Under the pieces are notes generated by a model. That model was not told where the DNA came from, made no database searches, and saw only the letters and a list, made by a program, of their open reading frames with translations. From positions 97,482 to 161,481 of the forward strand of contig JQIS01000001.1 of assembly GCA_000830175.1 (NCBI GenBank): a stretch of DNA of 64,000 nt, read 5' to 3'. This document shows, in pieces, positions 49,703 through 57,646 of this stretch. The number at the start of each line of letters is the position of its first letter. Within the stretch, counting starts at the first letter, position 1. Source of the DNA: Sulfurovum sp. FS08-3 (GTDB lineage: Bacteria; Campylobacterota; Campylobacteria; Campylobacterales; Sulfurovaceae). The position numbers were made by a program, and so were the translations under genes.

Positions 49703-50913
49703 TGGCTATGCAATCGAGTAGCAAGTTTATTAGCTCCATCATTAGGCACTATCTCAAATACGATAGAGATAATCCCTTTATTACCGTCTCGGCTATTTTG
49801 GCTTTTTTGGGTATCGCTGCGGGAGTTATGGTGCTTATGTTGGCAATGGGGATTATGAACGGGACGCAAAAAGAGTTTATCAAGCGTCTCACCTCTATGA
49901 ACTATCCTTTGACGGTTGAGTCTATTGATCCTAACGGCATTAGCGACGACCTTATCACTTCATTAGAGAAGCAATTCCCGCATCTTAAATTTAGCCCCTA
50001 TTATACCACGCAAGTCATTACCAAATTTGACGGAGCGGTGCAGGGTGTGATGCTTTACGGTGTCGATTTTGGTAGAGAAAAACAACTCAACCCTATTGTG
50101 GGCAAAGCGATTCACGAGACCCAAAGCCAATTTAAGATTATTATTGGCAAGACACTCAGTGACGATATGGGTATTCATGTTGGCGATAAAATTATCCTCT
50201 ATTTTTCAGAACAACAAGCCGTTGGTTTTGGTACTATGCCGTTGCAAAAGCGTTTTATTGTGGATGGGGTTTTTGATTCTGGACTACAATCTTACGACAA
50301 GGCGATTGCCTACACTACGCTTGAAGCACTCCAAAAACTGCTCAAAAAAGATGCGGGCTATTACGATGGATTGCATATTCATAGCGATAAACCGATGGAT
50401 GATATCAACAAAATTGCTCTCGTGTTGCCAGAAAATACCAATATTCAAGGGTGGTGGCAACAAAATGGTAACTTTTTTGCTGCGATGGAGATGGAGAAAA
50501 AAGCACTCTTTTTGGTACTGCTTTTGATTATTTTGGTCGCTTCACTCAATATCATCTCTTCGTTGCTTATGATTATTATGAGTCGTCGCAGTGAAATAGC
50601 TCTTATGCGAACACTCGGAGCTACCCAAGAGGAGATTAAAAGTATCTTCTTTCGACTGGGTTCTATTATCGGCGTAGCGGGAATTGTGACGGGTACACTA
50701 TTGGGTCTTGTGGGCATTTGGCTACTCAAAACCTTTGATATTATCTCCGTCCCCGAAGATGTCTATGGGACTTCAAGACTGCCTATCGAGTTGCTTATGA
50801 GCGATTTTGCGATGATTATTGTAGGCACGGTTGCTATTGTGCTACTCTCCTCCATCTATCCCGCACGCAAAGCCTCCAAGACCGACCCTTTGACGGTACT
50901 AAGAAATGAGTAG
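49702..50913 (+). CDS. LolC/LolE-type ABC transporter permease
   Basis: 403 residues with the MacB/FtsX-like layout: one N-terminal helix (ITVSAILAFLGIAAGVMVLM), a large periplasmic domain (about 50-260), and three C-terminal helices (FLVLLLIILVASLNIISSLL, IIGVAGIVTGTLLGLVGIWL, FAMIIVGTVAIVLLSSIYPA) with the end ARKASKTDPLTVLRNE typical of the family. Probably removes outer-membrane lipoproteins from the inner membrane together with a LolD ATPase coded elsewhere. LolA-like protein is coded at 61.7 kb of this window. Confidence 0.9.
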   Translation: MAMQSSSKFISSIIRHYLKYDRDNPFITVSAILAFLGIAAGVMVLMLAMGIMNGTQKEFIKRLTSMNYPLTVESIDPNGISDDLITSLEKQFPHLKFSPYYTTQVITKFDGAVQGVMLYGVDFGREKQLNPIVGKAIHETQSQFKIIIGKTLSDDMGIHVGDKIILYFSEQQAVGFGTMPLQKRFIVDGVFDSGLQSYDKAIAYTTLEALQKLLKKDAGYYDGLHIHSDKPMDDINKIALVLPENTNIQGWWQQNGNFFAAMEMEKKALFLVLLLIILVASLNIISSLLMIIMSRRSEIALMRTLGATQEEIKSIFFRLGSIIGVAGIVTGTLLGLVGIWLLKTFDIISVPEDVYGTSRLPIELLMSDFAMIIVGTVAIVLLSSIYPARKASKTDPLTVLRNE

Positions 50914-50947
50914 TATGGGTTTTGGGTGCTTGTAGGAAGATTGATGT

Positions 50948-51769
50948 ATGATAAAAAAAGCATTTGAAGAAAAATTAAAAGATTTTGTAAAAGAACTTCA
51001 AAAATATATTGCGACGAATGATGGGCAATGGAGTATCAAAGGTTTTGTAGATGTCTGCCAAAATATCTACACCATTTCAAATGATACTAAAATTGTCTCT
51101 AAAATTTTAGAGATTCATCTTTTTCCTAAGATAGTAGAGTTTGCACAAGCTAATGACTATGAGGTCGTTTTGGCTGAGCATCAAAATTACTACCCTGATG
51201 TATCATTGGTCAAAAATGATGATAAAAATATAAAATTTGCATTAGATTTTAAAACCACTTACCGAAAGCCTGATAATCCTAAAATGTGTAATGGTTTTAC
51301 TTTGGGGTCGCATGGCAAATATTTTACAGATAGACGAAGCAACAAAAACATTCAGTTTCCTTACAACGAATACCAAGGACATTTTTGTTTGGGTATTATT
51401 TATGATAGAAATCCCAATGCAAGGATTGAAGAAACCAAACGTTATCCATTAGAGGAACTCAAAAATATTGCATCGGTTATTCATAATTTTCAATTTTTTG
51501 CTACAGAGAAGTGGAAAATTGCCAGTGATAAAGGCGGTAGTGGTAATACTGCCAATATTGGTAGTATCAATAACATAGAAGATATTTTGAATGGCAAGGG
51601 GATGTTTTCAAAGCTTGGCGAAGAGTGGTTTGATGATTACTGGATGAACTACAATCAAATTACCATTGCAACCCATGATGGTACAAAAAAGATTCGTTCC
51701 CTTAAAGAGTTTGTGGAGTATCGCAAAGGTGACACTTCGCTTATTGTGCCTCAAAGGTCAAAAGAGTGA
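50948..51769 (+). CDS. Type II restriction endonuclease, EcoRV-like
   Basis: 273 residues. The likeness to EcoRV is direct: [10 protein letters not shown] ... FALDFKTTY gives the PD-D-x-K centre (Asp84, Asp100, Lys102) with the same spacing as Asp74, Asp90 and Lys92 of EcoRV. Glu55 matches Glu45. The recognition loop [11 protein letters not shown] matches GSGNTTNIGS of EcoRV, whose Gly182-Thr186 contact the bases, and the preceding HQN matches its Q-loop. The predicted site is therefore GATATC, cut blunt. It overlaps the methyltransferase gene by four bases (GTGA). Confidence 0.92.
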   Translation: MIKKAFEEKLKDFVKELQKYIATNDGQWSIKGFVDVCQNIYTISNDTKIVSKILEIHLFPKIVEFAQANDYEVVLAEHQNYYPDVSLVKNDDKNIKFALDFKTTYRKPDNPKMCNGFTLGSHGKYFTDRRSNKNIQFPYNEYQGHFCLGIIYDRNPNARIEETKRYPLEELKNIASVIHNFQFFATEKWKIASDKGGSGNTANIGSINNIEDILNGKGMFSKLGEEWFDDYWMNYNQITIATHDGTKKIRSLKEFVEYRKGDTSLIVPQRSKE

Positions 51770-52668
51770 AACTCTTTATCCCTCCCATCAAATCGCAAGG
51801 GATTAAAACCAAACTTGTACCGTGGATAAAAGAAATCGTACCCCAAAACTTTGAGGGTAGATGGATTGAGCCTTTTATGGGTACAGGGGTGGTGGCTTTT
51901 AATATTAGACCCGCTCAAGCTCTTTTGTGTGATAGCAATCCTCATTTGATTAACTTTTATAAAGCATTGCAAGATAAAAGCATTATTTCTAATACAGCAC
52001 GAGCTTTTTTAGAAGAGGAGGGTGCAAAACTTATGGAGATTGAGGATTACTATTATGAGGTTCGTAGAAGATTTAATGAGAGCCATAATCCTTTGGATTT
52101 TTTGTTTATCAATCGTGCAGGGTTTAACGGCATGATACGCTTCAATTCCAAAGGAGGGCATAATGTCCCTTTTTGCAAAAAACCCAATCGCTTTGCCAAA
52201 GCCTATATTACTAAGATTGTTAATCAAATAGAGAACATCCAAAAGATTATTCTTCAAGGTGATTATAGGTTTATCCATCAAACATTTCAAGATACCATAG
52301 CTATGGCACAAAAAGAGGATGTAATCTATTGCGACCCTCCCTACATTGATAGGCACACCGATTACTATAATAGTTGGAGTGAAGAAGATGAAACAAGCTT
52401 AAATCAATGGCTTGATAATTTTGAGGGTAAATTTATCCTCTCCACATGGCACTCCAATAAATACAGAGAGAACGAGTACATCAAGACTATTTGGAAAAAG
52501 TTTACTATTTTAACCAAAGAGCATTTTTATCATTTGGGCGGAAGCGAGGAGAATCGCAACTCTATGCTAGAAGCGTTGATACTCAACCACCAACCACCAC
52601 GGATAAAAGCAAAAATAGTTTACAAGCAACCTTCTCTCTTTGATCAACAAACCACTTTATCGCTTTGA
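51766..52668 (+). CDS. Adenine-specific DNA methyltransferase (D12/Dam class), EcoRV modification enzyme
   Basis: 300 residues of the D12 class (N6-adenine). The SAM-binding motif I is [20 protein letters not shown] and the catalytic motif IV is [37 protein letters not shown] and [15 protein letters not shown] are typical of the M.EcoRV/Dam group. It would protect GATATC sites against the nuclease coded just upstream. GTG start inside the end of the nuclease gene; a 135-base gap with an imperfect inverted repeat follows. Confidence 0.93.
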   Translation: MKLFIPPIKSQGIKTKLVPWIKEIVPQNFEGRWIEPFMGTGVVAFNIRPAQALLCDSNPHLINFYKALQDKSIISNTARAFLEEEGAKLMEIEDYYYEVRRRFNESHNPLDFLFINRAGFNGMIRFNSKGGHNVPFCKKPNRFAKAYITKIVNQIENIQKIILQGDYRFIHQTFQDTIAMAQKEDVIYCDPPYIDRHTDYYNSWSEEDETSLNQWLDNFEGKFILSTWHSNKYRENEYIKTIWKKFTILTKEHFYHLGGSEENRNSMLEALILNHQPPRIKAKIVYKQPSLFDQQTTLSL

Positions 52669-52803
52669 TGTAGGGCTTTTGCCATTCAACGCCCAATCAT
52701 TTGCCAAAAATGTTCAATGGCGTTGAAGATTGAGAAAATGAAATAAGACCTTAAAGGTTTTAGGATACAATGCATTTATATATCACTACATAAAGGAGTA
52801 TTT

Positions 52804-53052
52804 GTGCATAGATTGAATTTAACAATAGATGAAGCACTCTATGAACAAGCTAGGGCAGTCAGTTTTATAGAAAAGAAATCAATTTCACAAATGATTAGAG
52901 AAAGTCTTAGTGAATACATTGCAAAAAATGCCAAAACCAAACAACAAGCTAATCTAATCCTCGAAGCAGACGATGAAAAAGAGATTTTATCAATATTGGC
53001 AAATGATGCGTTTATCTCAAATGAAAATTTTAAAAGTAAATTTAATTTATGA
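52804..53052 (+). CDS. Antitoxin (ribbon-helix-helix type) of a RelE-like pair
   Basis: 82 residues. N-terminus HRLNLTIDEALYEQARAVSF and KKSISQMIRESLSEYIAKNA fit a ribbon-helix-helix DNA-binding domain; the acidic C-terminus would wrap around the toxin. GTG start with AAAGGAG five to six bases upstream. TACAAT at 52766-52771 may be its -10. It overlaps the following toxin remnant by four bases (ATGA). Confidence 0.8.
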   Translation: MHRLNLTIDEALYEQARAVSFIEKKSISQMIRESLSEYIAKNAKTKQQANLILEADDEKEILSILANDAFISNENFKSKFNL

Positions 53053-53273
53053 TTATTTCATACTCTAAAACATTTGAAAAGAAGTTTTCAAAATATGACA
53101 GAAAACTTCAAGAAAAAATATTTAATGCTATTCAAAACTTACCCGATGTTGATATTAAAAAAGAAGAATGAGAACATAGAAAACAAATGCCAAAGATGCT
53201 AAGTTGTATTTAATCAACATATCTATAAAATTCACCTCATATTTTATGCAACCTAGTTGCAAATGGAGATTTT
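53049..53273 (+). pseudogene. Decayed RelE/YafQ-type toxin
   Basis: The first 40 codons read MIISYSKTFEKKFSKYDRKL and EKIFNAIQNLPDVDIKK, the usual start of RelE-like mRNA interferases, then a TGA. Further on, in another frame, VVFNQHIYKIHLIFYAT resembles the RelE core strand region, and a still later frame gives VANGDF, like the NRGDxY end of the family. At least one frameshift and two stops separate these parts. The active-site region is lost. It runs into the znuA promoter region. Confidence 0.65.
53247..53261. promoter_or_regulatory. Palindrome before znuA, possible metal-regulator operator
   Basis: TGCAACCTAGTTGCA, a perfect 6-bp dyad with a 3-base centre, ends 12 bases before the znuA ATG. 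A Zur- or MntR-like operator is plausible from its place. I cannot match it to a defined consensus. Confidence 0.35.
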
Positions 53274-54098
53274 ATGAAGATATTTTGGATTTTTTTAATG
53301 ACATTGGCTTTGGGGTATGCTAAGGTTAATGTTGCTGTGAGTGTTTTGCCTCAAGTGACATTTGTAAAGGCTATTGGCGGTGAGAAGGTTGAAGTTGCCT
53401 TAATGGTAGAACCTGGGCATTCACCTCATGCTTACGAGCCAAAACCCTCACAAATGCGTCAAATTAGCAAAGCCCAACTCTATTTTGCTATCGGTGTAGA
53501 GTTTGAAAAAGTTTGGTTGGAGCGTTTTGCGTCGCAAAATAGAGCGATGAAAATCATCGATACTACCCAAAATATTACAAAAATGGCTATGGCACACGAT
53601 GACCATCATCACGAAGGGGGCTTTGATCCGCATATTTGGACTTCGCCTAGCAATGTCAAAATCATTGCCCAAAATATCTACGATGGATTAATAGGTGTCG
53701 ATAGAGCCAATGAGGCTTACTACAAAGCCAATTTTGAGAGCTTTTTGTCCAAAATTGATAGCGTCGATAGCTCTATACGAGAGATTTTAAAAAATACCCC
53801 TAAGGGTGCTAAATTTATGGTTTTTCATCCTGCATGGGGATACTTTGCTACTTCTTATGGTCTTGTGCAGTTGCCCATTGAAGTAGAGGGGAAAGAACCC
53901 AAACCCCAAGCCGTCGCCCAATTGATTGCCAAGGCCAAAAAAGAGTCTATCAAAGCCATCTTTACCGCTCCAGAGTTTAGCGATACGGTAGCCAAAACGA
54001 TTGCCGATGAGTTGGGTATTGCAGTTTTGAAGCTTAGCCCTCTTAATCCCAAATGGGATGAGAATCTCATAGAGTTAGCCAAAGCAATAGCCCAATAG
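53274..54098 (+). CDS. znuA: Zinc ABC transporter substrate-binding protein
   Basis: 274 residues. Signal peptide MKIFWIFLMTLALGYA, then VNVAVSVLPQVTFVKAIGG, the metal-binding His in EPGHSPHAYEPKPSQM, a His-rich loop (AHDDHHHEGG) followed by FDPHIW, and MVFHPAWGYFA with the third His, and a last acidic ligand in FTAPEFSD. The His-rich loop favours zinc over manganese. TGGAG precedes the ATG. Only one base separates it from the ATPase gene. The permease is missing from the locus. Confidence 0.9.
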   Translation: MKIFWIFLMTLALGYAKVNVAVSVLPQVTFVKAIGGEKVEVALMVEPGHSPHAYEPKPSQMRQISKAQLYFAIGVEFEKVWLERFASQNRAMKIIDTTQNITKMAMAHDDHHHEGGFDPHIWTSPSNVKIIAQNIYDGLIGVDRANEAYYKANFESFLSKIDSVDSSIREILKNTPKGAKFMVFHPAWGYFATSYGLVQLPIEVEGKEPKPQAVAQLIAKAKKESIKAIFTAPEFSDTVAKTIADELGIAVLKLSPLNPKWDENLIELAKAIAQ

Positions 54099-54099
54099 T

Positions 54100-54882
54100 A
54101 TGTCGCAAAGTCTCATAAAAATTGAAAATTTAAGCTACAGTTACGACAACCAAAAGGTATTGGAAAATATCAATTTGGAGGTAATGGAGCGAGATTTTAT
54201 GGCGATTATTGGTCCTAACGGTGGAGGCAAATCGACCCTATTGAAGAGCATTTTGGGTATCAATCCCTTACAGCAAGGTACGATTAAGATTTTTGATAAA
54301 CCGCTCTCTAAAAACCTTCACAAGATTGGCTATGTTCCCCAAAATACCAATATCAATACCAACTTCCCCATTCAAGCTATTGAAGTGGTGATGATGGGAC
54401 ATATTCATACGCTCAAAGAGCAACACAGCTCTCGCAAACCGTGGCACAAATACCTCTCTATTGGCTACAATGAGTTTGAGCGTTCGTGTGCTTTGGCATC
54501 GCTTAGACAAGTGGGCATGGAGAGCTTTGCTTATACCAAAATCGGCTCACTTTCGGGTGGACAACGTCAAAGGGTGATGATAGCAAGGGCATTGTGTGCA
54601 CATCCCGCTATTTTGCTACTCGATGAACCTACCGCCAATATCGACGTGGAGGGGCAAAAACAGATTTATGACTTGCTTCAAAAGCTCAATGAGTTTATCA
54701 CGATTATGGTAGTGAGCCACGATATATCCGTAGTCCTTAGCTACGCTACCAAAGTAGCCCACATCAACAAAATCCTCACCTTTCACGAACTCTCCCACTT
54801 CACCGATGTCACCCGCCACCCAAGCGGACACTTTTGCGAAGTCGAAATGCTCCAAAGAATGGGCAAGGGGTGTGCTTGTTAG
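54100..54882 (+). CDS. znuC: Zinc ABC transporter ATP-binding protein
   Basis: 260 residues. Walker A IIGPNGGGKSTLLKSILG, ABC signature LSGGQRQRVMIARALCA, Walker B ILLLDEPTANID, and the switch His in MVVSHDIS. The C-terminus FHELSHFTDVTRHPSGHFCE ... GKGCAC is Cys/His-rich and could bind metal. It is directly downstream of znuA. No permease gene (znuB) follows; instead a truncated foreign gene begins inside its last codons. Confidence 0.92.
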   Translation: MSQSLIKIENLSYSYDNQKVLENINLEVMERDFMAIIGPNGGGKSTLLKSILGINPLQQGTIKIFDKPLSKNLHKIGYVPQNTNINTNFPIQAIEVVMMGHIHTLKEQHSSRKPWHKYLSIGYNEFERSCALASLRQVGMESFAYTKIGSLSGGQRQRVMIARALCAHPAILLLDEPTANIDVEGQKQIYDLLQKLNEFITIMVVSHDISVVLSYATKVAHINKILTFHELSHFTDVTRHPSGHFCEVEMLQRMGKGCAC

Positions 54883-55259
54883 ATCAAAATCTAAAAGAGA
54901 ATCAAAATATAGAGTTTAAAGAGTCGTGGGGTAGGGGCATAAATACGGTCATTGAAAGCTCCAAAGCCTATAACGGCACAATACCTGCTTTTGAATTTTT
55001 GGGTGGGCTTACGGTAGAGTTTGCTTCCAAATACCCCAATAAAGAGTTGGGTAATAAGTTGGGTGATAAGTTGGGTGAAACAAGAAGAAAAATTATAGAG
55101 TATATCTACAATGATTCTAAAATATCCACAAAAGAGTTATCTAGTAATCTAAATATAAGTACTACAGCAATAGATAAAAATATTAAATTTCTCAAAGAAA
55201 ATGGATATATCAAGCGTATAGGCTCAGCCAAAGGTGGGTATTGGGAGGTGATATTATGA
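54876..55259 (+). CDS. Truncated AlbA_2-type regulator with winged-helix C-terminus
   Basis: 127 residues from a TTG start preceded by AAGGGG. The beginning LLDQNLKENQNIEFKESW is the start of an AlbA_2 (Schlafen-like) DNA-binding domain, but it passes directly into GRGINTVIESSKAYNG, which in full-length proteins of this type lies some hundreds of residues later. The C-terminus is a winged helix (KISTKELSSNLNISTTAIDK, NGYIKRIGSAKGGYWEV). The middle is therefore deleted at a short identity (GAGTCGTGG). It overlaps the RhuM-type gene by four bases. Function of the shortened form is doubtful. Confidence 0.65.
   Translation: MLDQNLKENQNIEFKESWGRGINTVIESSKAYNGTIPAFEFLGGLTVEFASKYPNKELGNKLGDKLGETRRKIIEYIYNDSKISTKELSSNLNISTTAIDKNIKFLKENGYIKRIGSAKGGYWEVIL
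54892..54958 (+). repeat. 67-bp perfect direct repeat, left copy
   Basis: Identical over 67 bases to 56109-56175. It begins TAAAAGAGAATCAAAATATA and ends ACGGTCATTGAAAG. It contains the join ESW-GRG of the truncated AlbA_2 gene, so both copies descend from the same deleted form. Confidence 0.9.
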
Positions 55260-56092
55260 AAAATATAGAGATATATAACAGCGGGGAGTTGGAGCTTAAG
55301 GTATCAATAGATAATGAGACACTATGGCTAAGCCAAAAACAACTAGCAGAACTATTTGGCACATCAGCAGATAATATAGGACTGCACTTTAAAAATATCT
55401 ACAAAGAGCAAGAGCTTGATGAAGATGCAACTACCAAGGATTTCTCGGTAGTTCAAAAAGAGGGCAAAAGGGAAGTCAAAAGAAAGATAAAACACTATAA
55501 TTTAGATGCGATTATTAGTGTTGGGTATAGGGTAAATTCATCGAAAGCCACACAAGTTCGCCAATGGGCTACAAGGGTTTTGAAAAGTTACATCACAAAT
55601 GGCTATGCTATAAATACTCACAAGATAAACGAACTAAGATTGGCAAATTTAGAAAATGATGTAGCTACTATAAAATCGCATATCCAAAACAACACTTTGG
55701 AGTTAAAACAAGGGATATTTTTCGATGGAGAGATTTTTGATGCCTATGTTTTTTTATCAGAGATTATAAAAAGTGCAAAAAAATCTATAAAAATAGTAGA
55801 TAATTATATAGATGATAGTGTACTAACACACCTTAGTAAAAATCAAAATGCAAAGACAACTATCTACACTAGCACCATCTCAAAACAACTAAGCCTAGAT
55901 ATAGAAAAATACAACAAACAATACAAACCTATAGAGCTAAAAATTTTTAAAAAGTCTCACGATAGATTTATCGTAGTGGATGATGAAGTAATCTATCATC
56001 TAGGAGCAAGTCTAAAAGACCTTGGGAAAAAATGGTTTGCATTTTCAAAGATGGATAAAAATAGTGTAAATATTTTGGATAGGATAAAGTAG
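55256..56092 (+). CDS. RhuM family protein
   Basis: 278 residues. N-terminal domain EIYNSGELELKVSIDNETLW, LSQKQLAELFGTSADNIGLH and HYNLDAIISVGYRVNSSKAT is the hallmark of RhuM/ORF11-like proteins (virulence RhuM, related to phage KilA-N/antirepressor folds). The C-terminal half ends in a domain with IVDNYIDDSVLTHLSK and SHDRFIVVDDEVIYHLGASL, like a phospholipase D/NERD-type fold with HxKx/D-like parts. ATG preceded by GGGAGGTGAT and overlapping the upstream stop (ATGA). Such genes sit in mobile or defence regions; the exact role is not known. Confidence 0.8.
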   Translation: MKNIEIYNSGELELKVSIDNETLWLSQKQLAELFGTSADNIGLHFKNIYKEQELDEDATTKDFSVVQKEGKREVKRKIKHYNLDAIISVGYRVNSSKATQVRQWATRVLKSYITNGYAINTHKINELRLANLENDVATIKSHIQNNTLELKQGIFFDGEIFDAYVFLSEIIKSAKKSIKIVDNYIDDSVLTHLSKNQNAKTTIYTSTISKQLSLDIEKYNKQYKPIELKIFKKSHDRFIVVDDEVIYHLGASLKDLGKKWFAFSKMDKNSVNILDRIK

Positions 56093-56179
56093 ATGATAGA
56101 TACGGACATAAAAGAGAATCAAAATATAGAGTTTAAAGAGTCGTGGGGTAGGGGCATAAATACGGTCATTGAAAGGTGA
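56093..56179 (+). pseudogene. Fragment of a second AlbA_2-type gene
   Basis: Starts at an ATG that follows the RhuM stop without a gap: MIDTDIKENQNIEFKESW, then GRGINTVIE and a TGA. The start differs from the first copy (LLDQNL) but the following 67 bases are identical. The join leads directly into the remainder of asd. Confidence 0.7.
56109..56175 (+). repeat. 67-bp perfect direct repeat, right copy
   Basis: Same sequence as 54892-54958, offset by 1217 bases. Its right end GAAAG adjoins the asd remnant at GGTGAAGAG, where a short identity (GAAAGGTGAAGAG is a likely native asd sequence) may have guided the join. Confidence 0.9.
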
Positions 56180-57086
56180 AGAGATAGAGTTTAACGGCAA
56201 ATACTACAAAGTCGAGGTGCTAACGCAAGATGTTTTTGAGGGAAGGGATATAGATATCGCCTTTTTTAGTGCGGGGGGTTCGATTTCCGCTGAGTATGCT
56301 AAGTATGCCGTGGAGGCTGGAGCGTTGGTGATTGATAATACAAGTCACTTTAGAATGATAGAAAATGTGCCTTTGGTAGTACCCGAGGTCAATCCCGATG
56401 ATATTGGGCTATGGCAAGAGACGGGCATTATCGCCAATCCCAACTGTTCCACTATCCAAATGGTGCAGTTGCTCAAACCACTCAACGATCTCTACCCTAT
56501 CAAGCGTGTCGATGTGAGTACCTATCAAGCTACATCGGGAGCAGGAAAAGCAGGTATGGAGGAGCTTGTACGAGAAATGGAGGCGTTTTTTAACTTCAAG
56601 CTTGATGAGTACAAAAAAGAGGCATTTGTGCATCAAATCGCCTTTAACGTCATTCCTCATATCGATACCCCTCAACCCAATGGCTACACCAAAGAGGAGA
56701 TGAAGATGGTGCTAGAAACCAACAAAATCATGCACTCTGCCTTTGCGGTATCGGCTACGTGTGTGCGTGTCCCCGTCCTAAGAAGCCACAGTGAGTCGAT
56801 TACAGTAACGTTTGAAGAGGGCGTGGTAGTCGATTTGGAGAAGGCACGAGAGGCTTTGGAAAAAGCGGAAAATGTCACCGTAATTGATGACCTAGCCAAC
56901 AATCAATACCCTATGCCCATCACCTCTACCGATACCGATGAGACCTATGTAGGTAGAATACGCAAAGATATTTTTAGCGACAATATCCTCCATCTTTGGG
57001 GCGTTGCCGATCAAATACGTGTAGGGGCTGCTACCAATGCGGTTCGTATCGCTCAAAAATGGATAGCGATGGAGGAGAATCAATAG
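56169..57086 (+). pseudogene. asd: Aspartate-semialdehyde dehydrogenase, 5' end missing
   Basis: Codes for residues from about 40 to the end of Asd: GEEIEFNGKYYKVEVL, DIAFFSAGGSISAEYAKYAV, the active-site Cys in GIIANPNCSTIQMV, the catalytic His in VPVLRSHSESITV, and the normal C-terminus. The first 40 or so residues, with the NADP-binding GATGAVG, are absent; the frame opens from a TTG without ribosome site in the 67-bp repeat. Asd is needed for lysine, threonine, methionine and diaminopimelate, so a whole copy must exist elsewhere or the join is artificial. Confidence 0.85.
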
Positions 57087-57646
57087 TGTGTACGGTTAAA
57101 CGAATTGAGTTGATTTTTGAATGGATATTGTGGAATAGCCGTTTTTTTGTCATTTTTGCCGTTGTCTTTTCGATGTTGGGGGGTATGGTACTCTTTGTAG
57201 TGGCGAGTGTGGATATTTTTCAAGCCGCCTCGTATGTCCTATCAACCTACTTCAACCATCTCCATCCCAAAGATTTCCACGAGGTGCTTGTGAGCGGTCT
57301 TATTGGAGCGATTGATCTCTATTTGATAGCTATTGTTATGTTTATCTTTGCTTTTGGTTTGTATGAGCTTTTTATCTCCGATATTGACATAGCCAAAACC
57401 TGTAGCTCCTCTAAGTTGCTTGAAATTCACTCGCTTGATGAACTCAAAGATAAATTGGCCAAAGTCATTGTCATGGTACTTGTGGTCAATTTTTTCCAAA
57501 GAGTCCTCCATACGCAATACAGCGGTGCATTGGAGATGGCTTATCTATCGCTCTCTATTTTGGCACTCTCAGCAGGGCTTTACTTTTTGGCGTTGATGGG
57601 CAAGAAAAAAGAGGGCTTGAAAAAAGAGGCAAAAACAGATGAGTAA
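57086..57646 (+). CDS. YqhA/UPF0114 family membrane protein
   Basis: 186 residues with four hydrophobic helices ([75 protein letters not shown]) and the family segment [10 protein letters not shown]. Function unknown in the family. GTG start overlapping the asd stop by one base, with GGAGGAG upstream. It overlaps hemE by eight bases. Confidence 0.85.
   Translation: MCTVKRIELIFEWILWNSRFFVIFAVVFSMLGGMVLFVVASVDIFQAASYVLSTYFNHLHPKDFHEVLVSGLIGAIDLYLIAIVMFIFAFGLYELFISDIDIAKTCSSSKLLEIHSLDELKDKLAKVIVMVLVVNFFQRVLHTQYSGALEMAYLSLSILALSAGLYFLALMGKKKEGLKKEAKTDE

Noticed and set aside
50948-52668. Avoidance of GATATC in the window as proof of the EcoRV-like system
   Set aside because: GATATC sites do occur, for example at 26784 and 30336, so they must be tolerated by methylation; absence cannot be used as evidence.
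52669-52803. Terminator or small RNA after the methyltransferase gene
   Set aside because: Only an imperfect inverted repeat around TTCAACGCC is present, with no T-run or clear promoter.
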